Shown: positions 1 through 5,005 of the stretch, piece by piece
How the letters are laid out: every line of letters starts with the position of its first letter
Numbering within the stretch: the first letter of the stretch is position 1
NCBI GenBank assembly: GCA_946886875.1
Contig: CAMPJN010000301.1
Span: forward strand, 1-5,005
Reading direction: 5' to 3'
DNA from: an uncultured Pseudomonas sp.
GTDB lineage: Bacteria; Pseudomonadota; Gammaproteobacteria; Pseudomonadales; Pseudomonadaceae
Length of the DNA: 5,005 nucleotides
The notes under the pieces: model-generated
What the model was told of the DNA's origin: nothing
Databases searched by the model: none
The model's input: the letters and a program-made list of their open reading frames with translations, nothing else
Program-made: the position numbers and the translations under genes

Positions 1-673
1 CGACGTGGTGCAGGTTGACCTCGAACTGCGCCGGGGCGCTTTCCTTGACGATGGCATCGGCCGGGATGCCTTGCTCCTTGGCGCCCTCGAGGATGTCCTG
101 CAGGCACTCGGCGTATTCGTCGAGATCGTCGATCAGGTACACCTGGGTCGAATGCGGGCGCTTGCCCGACAGCGGCGATAGCGGCGGCTGCGGTCGGCCG
201 TTCACGTTGGCCTGGTCGATCAGGTAGAACTCGAGCTCGAAAGCGGCACAGATGGTAAGGCCCAGTTCGTCGAACTTCGCGACCACCTGACGCAACACCT
301 CGCGCGGGTCGGCGAAGAACGGCTCGCCTTCCAGCTCGTGCATGGTCATCAGCAATTGCGCGGTGGGGCGCTTCTGCCAAGGTTCATTGCACAGGGTATT
401 GGGGATGGGATAGCAGATACGGTCGGCATCGCCGATATCCAGACCCAGACCGGTGCTTTCCACCGTCGAGCCATTGATATCCAGGGCGAATAGAGAGGCC
501 GGCAGGTTGATGCCGCGCTCGTAAACCTTATGGAGGCTTGCGCGCTCGATGCGCTTGCCGCGCACCACGCCATTCATATCTGCAATGAGAAGGTCGACGA
601 ACAGGACCTCAGGATGTTTCTTAAGGAACGCGTTCGCTTCGTTAAGCTGAACGGCACGCGGGGGTACCGACAT
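1..673 (-). CDS. spuI: Gamma-glutamylpolyamine synthetase SpuI, N-terminal half (partial)
   Basis: This gene reads leftward from an ATG at 673-671 and leaves the window after 224 codons; the family is about 450 residues, so roughly half is present. It belongs to the glutamine synthetase type I superfamily, in the PuuA/SpuI branch that uses ATP to join glutamate to putrescine or other polyamines in the cytoplasm. Visible features: the N-terminal beta-grasp domain with VDLLIADMNGVVRGKRI (residues 26-42); the catalytic-domain metal-binding strand FELEFYL (145-151, E146 and E148); and KESAPAQFEVNLHH (210-223), with E211 and E218 as further expected metal or substrate ligands. The start is supported by AAAGGTG on the minus strand (687-681), 7 bases upstream of the ATG. 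It diverges from spuA across a shared regulatory region. The opening sequence MSVPPRAVQLNEANAFLK matches my memory of P. aeruginosa SpuI almost exactly. The polyamine preference relative to SpuB cannot be read from the sequence. Confidence 0.93.
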   Translation of the reverse strand, partial: MSVPPRAVQLNEANAFLKKHPEVLFVDLLIADMNGVVRGKRIERASLHKVYERGINLPASLFALDINGSTVESTGLGLDIGDADRICYPIPNTLCNEPWQKRPTAQLLMTMHELEGEPFFADPREVLRQVVAKFDELGLTICAAFELEFYLIDQANVNGRPQPPLSPLSGKRPHSTQVYLIDDLDEYAECLQDILEGAKEQGIPADAIVKESAPAQFEVNLHHV

Positions 674-703
674 GATGCAACACCTTTGTTGTTAAAAATA
701 TCA

Positions 704-731
704 ATCATGCAATTGCATGGGAGTGAGTCAA
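704..731 (-). promoter_or_regulatory. Possible sigma-70 promoter for spuI
   Basis: On the minus strand, TTGACT (731-726; 5 of 6 matches to TTGACA) is followed after 16 bases by CATGAT (709-704; 4 of 6 matches to TATAAT), about 30 bases before the spuI start codon. A perfect TTGACA also occurs further upstream (754-749), but 17 bases after it lies only TTGACT, a poor -10. The proposed -10 and spacer overlap the perfect palindrome at 706-719, so a protein bound there could block this promoter. The assignment is weak, because AT-rich regulatory DNA gives such matches by chance. Confidence 0.3.
706..719. repeat. Perfect 14-bp palindrome in the spuI leader
   Basis: CATGCAATTGCATG equals its own reverse complement. 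It lies 33 bases upstream of the spuI start codon and overlaps the possible spuI -10 region. A gapless palindrome of this size in a divergent promoter region is typical of an operator for a dimeric helix-turn-helix regulator. Which regulator would bind is unknown, and the pattern could be chance in AT-rich sequence. Confidence 0.45.
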
Positions 732-768
732 TCTTAAACACTCAATGCTGTCAAGCGAGCCTCATTCT

Positions 769-813
769 GCCCTAAAAAGGGGCTGTGTGGCCATTTTTAG
801 GGCGTTTCAGGGC
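769..813. repeat. Inverted plus direct repeat of TTTTAGGGC
   Basis: GCCCTAAAAA (769-778) and TTTTTAGGGC (794-803) form a perfect 10-bp inverted repeat with a 15-base spacer. The unit is followed at once by GTTTCAGGGC (804-813), which matches the second copy at 8 of 10 positions and is offset by exactly 10 bases, about one helical turn. Three related half-sites, one reversed, suggest cooperative protein binding. As RNA the inverted pair could form a hairpin, with GGC (781-783) and GCC (790-792) able to pair inside it, but no T-run follows on either strand, so it does not look like a terminator. The function is unknown. Confidence 0.45.
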
Positions 814-822
814 ATTCCTTCG

Positions 823-845
823 CCGTCTGAGCCTGGGCTAGACGG
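823..845. repeat. Dyad / possible hairpin upstream of spuA
   Basis: CCGTCT (823-828) and AGACGG (840-845) are perfect 6-base inverted arms. Inside them AGC (830-832) can pair with GCT (837-839), leaving a four-base loop and a single bulged G. No T-run follows in either direction. It lies between the AGGGC repeats and the larger spuA-proximal inverted repeat. It could be a binding site or an incidental structure. Confidence 0.3.
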
Positions 846-861
846 AGTGCTCAGTGGGGTG

Positions 862-902
862 TGTTCAATTTTTTACATGGCTATTGTGTAAAAAAATGAA
901 CA
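862..902. promoter_or_regulatory. Near-perfect inverted repeat, candidate PauR/PuuR-type operator of spuA
   Basis: The left arm TGTTCAATTTTTTACA (862-877) and right arm TGTAAAAAAATGAACA (887-902) are reverse complements at 15 of 16 positions, with a 9-base spacer. The outer ends are TGTTCA and TGAACA. The right arm ends in AATGAACA, which matches the 3' part of the E. coli PuuR recognition sequence as I remember it (AAAATATAATGAACA, about 11 of 15 positions). PuuR represses the orthologous E. coli pathway and PauR is its Pseudomonas relative, so an operator for such a repressor is a reasonable inference. A -35-like TTTACA (872-877, 5 of 6 matches) lies in the left arm, but no good -10 follows at standard spacing. 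The repeat ends 47 bases before the spuA start. Confidence 0.5.
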
Positions 903-949
903 AGGCTAAGCTCCGCTCCAACCCATAACAGCAATAAAACGGGTGTCTC

Positions 950-1702
950 ATGTCACGTCTGCCGTTGATCGGCGTCACCGCCTGCACCAAGCAGATCGGC
1001 CCGCACATTCAGCACATTACCGGCGATAAGTACGTCCGCGCCGTGGTCATTGGTGCCGGCGGCCTGCCGTTGATCATACCCGCGCTGGGCGAGCTGATCG
1101 ATCGACCCAGCCTGCTCGATAATCTGGACGGTTTGCTGTTGACCGGCTCGCCGTCGAATATCCAGCCCCATCATTATAGTGGCGCTGCCAGCGCCCCCGG
1201 CAGCGATCATGATCCTGAACGCGACCGCACCACCTTACCGTTGATCCGCCAAGCGGTCGCAGCGGGTGTTCCGCTGCTCGGCATCTGCCGCGGCTTTCAG
1301 GAGATCAACGTAGCCTTTGGCGGCACCCTGCATCAGAAGGTGCATGAGGTCGCCGGCATGCTGGACCACCGCGAACCCGCGGATCAGCCTTTCGAAGTGC
1401 AGTACGCACCGCGCCACCCGCTGCAGGTGCAGCCGGGCGGTTTACTCGCCGGCCTCGGCTTGCCGGACGAGATTATCGTTAACTCCATTCATGGCCAGGG
1501 CGTTGAGCGTCTGGCGCCGGGCCTGCGCGTGGAAGCTCTGGCGCCCGACGGGTTGATCGAAGCCTTCTCCGTCGAAGGTGCAGAAAACTTCGCGCTGGGG
1601 GTGCAATGGCACCCCGAGTACCAAGTAGGATCGAACCCGAATTATCTCGCCATCTTCCAGGCCTTTGGTGAGGCTTGCAGGAAGAGGGCGGGGCAACGTT
1701 GA
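950..1702 (+). CDS. spuA: Gamma-glutamyl-GABA hydrolase (class I glutamine amidotransferase-like) SpuA
   Basis: The 250-residue product is a cytoplasmic class I glutamine amidotransferase-like enzyme of the PuuD family, which hydrolyses gamma-glutamyl-GABA (and probably related gamma-glutamyl amino acids) to free glutamate and GABA, the last step of the gamma-glutamylation route. Domain markers in order: N-terminal IGVTACTK; GLLLTGSPSNIQP (residues 61-73) near the oxyanion region; the nucleophile elbow LLGICRGFQEINVAFGG (109-125) with Cys113; and VQWHPEYQ (218-225) with His221 and Glu223 completing the Cys-His-Glu triad. All catalytic residues are present, and the length matches PuuD (about 254). 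GGTG (942-945), 4 bases before the ATG, is a modest ribosome binding site. It is the first gene of the rightward set, 43 bases ahead of spuB. The product matches my memory of P. aeruginosa SpuA (PA0297) closely. Confidence 0.93.
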   Translation: MSRLPLIGVTACTKQIGPHIQHITGDKYVRAVVIGAGGLPLIIPALGELIDRPSLLDNLDGLLLTGSPSNIQPHHYSGAASAPGSDHDPERDRTTLPLIRQAVAAGVPLLGICRGFQEINVAFGGTLHQKVHEVAGMLDHREPADQPFEVQYAPRHPLQVQPGGLLAGLGLPDEIIVNSIHGQGVERLAPGLRVEALAPDGLIEAFSVEGAENFALGVQWHPEYQVGSNPNYLAIFQAFGEACRKRAGQR

Positions 1703-1703
1703 A

Positions 1704-1722
1704 CCGACTATATATAAGTCGG
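1704..1722 (+). repeat. Small hairpin in the spuA-spuB gap
   Basis: CCGACT (1704-1709) and AGTCGG (1717-1722) are perfect arms around the seven-base loop ATATATA. It starts one base after the spuA stop codon and ends 23 bases before the spuB ATG. No T-run follows, so it should not terminate transcription. It may protect or mark the 3' end of spuA mRNA after processing, or may be incidental. Confidence 0.35.
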
Positions 1723-1736
1723 CTCTCATCAACCCT

Positions 1737-1740
1737 GAGG
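1737..1740 (+). promoter_or_regulatory. Ribosome binding site fixing the spuB start
   Basis: GAGG lies 5 bases before the ATG at 1746. It decides against in-frame GTG at 1665, which would extend the protein by 27 residues into the coding sequence of spuA, with no family similarity in the added part. Confidence 0.8.
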
Positions 1741-1745
1741 TCTCT

Positions 1746-3104
1746 ATGAGCACCAAACTAGATCAGCTTTCGAGCTGGCTGAAAGAACGCAAAATCACCG
1801 AAGTAGAATGCCTGATCAGCGATCTTACCGGCATTGCCCGCGGCAAGATCTCGCCGACCAACAAGTTCCTCGACGAGAAGGGCATGCGCCTCCCCGAGAG
1901 CGTGCTGCTGCAGACCGTGACCGGCGACTATGTCGAGGACGAGATTTATTACGAACTGCTCGACGAGGCGGACATCGACATGTTCTGCCGTCCGGACGAG
2001 AACGCCGTGTTCATGGTGCCTTGGGCCATCGAGCCGACCGCGATGGTGATCCACGACACCTTCGACAAGCAGGGCAACCCGATCGAGCTGTCGCCGCGCA
2101 ACATCCTCAAGAACGTCCTCAAGTTGTATGCCGACAAGGGCTGGAAGCCGATAGTAGCGCCGGAAATGGAGTTCTACCTGACCAAGCGTTGCAGCGACCC
2201 TGACTTCCCGTTGGTCGCGCCCATGGGCCGCTCCGGTCGCCCGGAAGTCGGTCGGCAGTCGTTTTCCATCGACGCCGCCAACGAATTCGATCCGCTGTTC
2301 GAAGATGTCTACGACTGGTGCGAAATCCAGGGCCTGGACCTCGACACCCTGATCCACGAAGACGGCCCGGCGCAGATGGAAATCAACTTCCGCCATGGCG
2401 AGGCGCTGCACCTGGCCGACCAGATCACCGTATTCAAGCGCACCATGCGCGAAGCTTCGCTCAAGCACGACGTGGCCGCGACCTTTATGGCCAAGCCGAT
2501 CACCGATCAGCCGGGCAGCGCGATGCACATTCACCAGAGTGTGGTGGACATCAAGACCGGGCAGAACCTGTTTTCCAATGCCGATGGCAGCATGAGTGAG
2601 CTGTTCCTCCACCATATAGGTGGCATGCAGAAGTACATTCCCGAGCTGTTGCCGCTGTTCGCGCCCAACGTCAACTCTTTCCGCCGCTTCCTGCCGGATA
2701 CCTCGGCGCCGGTGAACGTCGAATGGGGCGAAGAGAACCGCACCGTCGGCCTGCGCGTACCCGAGGCCAACCCGCAGAACCGCCGCGTGGAAAACCGCCT
2801 GGCCGGTGCCGACGCCAACCCTTATCTGGTGCTGGCCGCCTCGCTGCTGTGCGGCTACATGGGCATGGTCGAAGGCATCAATCCCAGCGCGCCTGTGGTC
2901 GGTCGCGGTTACGAACGCCGCAACCTGCGCCTGCCGATCACCATCGAGCACGCGCTGGAGCGTATGGAAGCCTGCCTGGATGCGCAGAAGTACCTGGGAG
3001 AGAAGTTCATCCGTGGCTATGTCGCGGTGAAACGCGCCGAACATGAGAACTACAAACGGGTAATCAGCTCTTGGGAGCGCGAGTTCCTGTTGTTATCAGT
3101 CTGA
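1746..3104 (+). CDS. spuB: Gamma-glutamylpolyamine synthetase SpuB
   Basis: The complete 452-residue product is a glutamine synthetase type I superfamily member of the PuuA/SpuB group, expected to ligate glutamate to putrescine or longer polyamines using ATP. The N-terminal domain contains CLISDLTGIARGK (residues 22-34). The catalytic barrel shows APEMEFYL (138-145; E140, E142), HEDGPAQMEINF (204-215; E205, E212), GSAMHIHQS (257-265; H261, H263), the NSFRRF segment (310-315) and NRRVENRLAGADANPY (345-360; E349, R351). All expected metal and ATP-site elements are there. Where bacterial GlnA has the adenylylation motif NLYDLP, this protein has NLRLP (393-397) without the tyrosine, so GlnE-type control is unlikely. 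It is a diverged paralogue of spuI at the other side of the divergent promoter. It is probably co-transcribed with spuA (43-base gap) and spuC (63-base gap). Substrate preference is not visible from sequence. Confidence 0.94.
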   Translation: MSTKLDQLSSWLKERKITEVECLISDLTGIARGKISPTNKFLDEKGMRLPESVLLQTVTGDYVEDEIYYELLDEADIDMFCRPDENAVFMVPWAIEPTAMVIHDTFDKQGNPIELSPRNILKNVLKLYADKGWKPIVAPEMEFYLTKRCSDPDFPLVAPMGRSGRPEVGRQSFSIDAANEFDPLFEDVYDWCEIQGLDLDTLIHEDGPAQMEINFRHGEALHLADQITVFKRTMREASLKHDVAATFMAKPITDQPGSAMHIHQSVVDIKTGQNLFSNADGSMSELFLHHIGGMQKYIPELLPLFAPNVNSFRRFLPDTSAPVNVEWGEENRTVGLRVPEANPQNRRVENRLAGADANPYLVLAASLLCGYMGMVEGINPSAPVVGRGYERRNLRLPITIEHALERMEACLDAQKYLGEKFIRGYVAVKRAEHENYKRVISSWEREFLLLSV

Positions 3105-3111
3105 TTACGCG

Positions 3112-3139
3112 GGAGCCGGTGCGCTAACCGCCCGGCTCC
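3112..3139 (+). repeat. Strong hairpin in the spuB-spuC gap, possible attenuator or mRNA stabiliser
   Basis: GGAGCCGG (3112-3119) pairs perfectly with CCGGCTCC (3132-3139). GCG (3121-3123) can also pair with CGC (3129-3131), giving a stem of about 11 pairs with one bulge and a five-base loop. A T6 tract exists (3153-3158) but is 13 bases beyond the stem, too far for a classical intrinsic terminator, and it runs directly into the spuC ribosome binding site. A structure at the 3' end of spuB that affects mRNA decay or partial termination is the best reading. Confidence 0.5.
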
Positions 3140-3158
3140 TGTCTATGACGCATTTTTT

Positions 3159-3162
3159 GAGG
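3159..3162 (+). promoter_or_regulatory. Ribosome binding site fixing the spuC start
   Basis: GAGG (extended GAGGTG, 3159-3164) lies 5 bases before the ATG at 3168. An in-frame GTG at 3162 overlaps this site and so cannot be the start served by it. Confidence 0.85.
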
Positions 3163-3167
3163 TGGAT

Positions 3168-5005
<1,838 letters not shown>

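Larger units (their letters stand above)
674..949. promoter_or_regulatory. Divergent spuI-spuA intergenic regulatory region
   Basis: This 276-base gap separates the start codons of two divergent polyamine genes and contains no credible gene. It is clearly more AT-rich than the flanking coding DNA and holds four separate dyads (706-719, 769-803, 823-845, 862-902), listed individually. Both promoters must lie here, since neither gene has another upstream region. Polyamine-responsive control is the natural expectation. In Pseudomonas the PuuR-like repressor PauR is known to control gamma-glutamylation genes, but whether it acts here is inference. No strong consensus sigma-70 promoter was found for spuA. 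Confidence 0.85.

Noticed and set aside
530..775. An 81-codon plus-strand frame across the spuI start and leader
   Set aside because: It is antisense to the well-supported spuI coding sequence and runs through the regulatory region; no ribosome binding site or family resemblance was seen.
769..803. Bidirectional terminator between spuI and spuA
   Set aside because: Both genes start here rather than end here, and no T-run follows the stem on either strand.
809..824. Possible sigma-54 promoter (GG-N10-GC) upstream of spuA
   Set aside because: Only the core dinucleotides fit; the surrounding bases do not match TGGCAC and TTGCA well, so the match is no better than chance.
1665..1745. Upstream GTG start that would extend SpuB by 27 residues
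   Set aside because: The extension overlaps spuA coding sequence. The ATG at 1746 has a GAGG site 5 bases upstream and gives the family length of 452.
1758..3044. A 428-codon open frame on the minus strand opposite spuB
   Set aside because: It mirrors spuB codon structure; such long antisense frames are common in GC-rich Pseudomonas DNA. It is rich in His, Arg, Val and Gln with no recognisable domain or ribosome binding site.

Overview
The window is a well-characterised type of locus: the spu (polyamine utilisation and uptake) cluster of a Pseudomonas. The identification rests on gene order, on near-identity of the translated products to my memory of P. aeruginosa Spu proteins, and on GC-rich, third-position G/C-biased codons. 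Base composition looks somewhat less GC-rich than P. aeruginosa, so another Pseudomonas or close relative is more likely. No RNA genes, insertion sequences, CRISPR arrays or phage genes were seen.

Layout: the left end (1-673, minus strand) is the N-terminal half of a gamma-glutamylpolyamine synthetase, spuI, which runs off the window. A 276-base divergent intergenic region (674-949) carries the regulatory signals and is unusually rich in dyad symmetry. Rightward from it run spuA (950-1702, gamma-glutamyl-GABA hydrolase), spuB (1746-3104, second gamma-glutamylpolyamine synthetase), spuC (3168-4535, class III PLP polyamine aminotransferase) and the start of a periplasmic polyamine-binding protein (4732 onward, spuD-like), cut by the window edge. 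Gaps are 43, 63 and 196 bases, and each carries at least one possible RNA hairpin with no adjoining T-run. The four rightward genes are therefore plausibly one transcript with internal RNA structures that could set relative expression.

How the genes work together: the binding protein and its ABC transporter partners (expected just downstream) import putrescine or spermidine. SpuI and SpuB ligate glutamate to the amine. Gamma-glutamyl-amine oxidase and aldehyde dehydrogenase (not in this window) convert the product to a gamma-glutamyl amino acid such as gamma-glutamyl-GABA, and SpuA cleaves it to GABA and glutamate. SpuC offers a parallel route, transaminating putrescine or cadaverine directly.

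Nothing here looks like an undescribed system. The items most worth a second look are in the spuI-spuA divergent region: a 16-base inverted repeat with one mismatch (862-902) whose arms contain TGAACA, recalling the E. coli PuuR operator; a perfect 14-base palindrome (706-719); and a three-copy TTTTAGGGC-like repeat (769-813).
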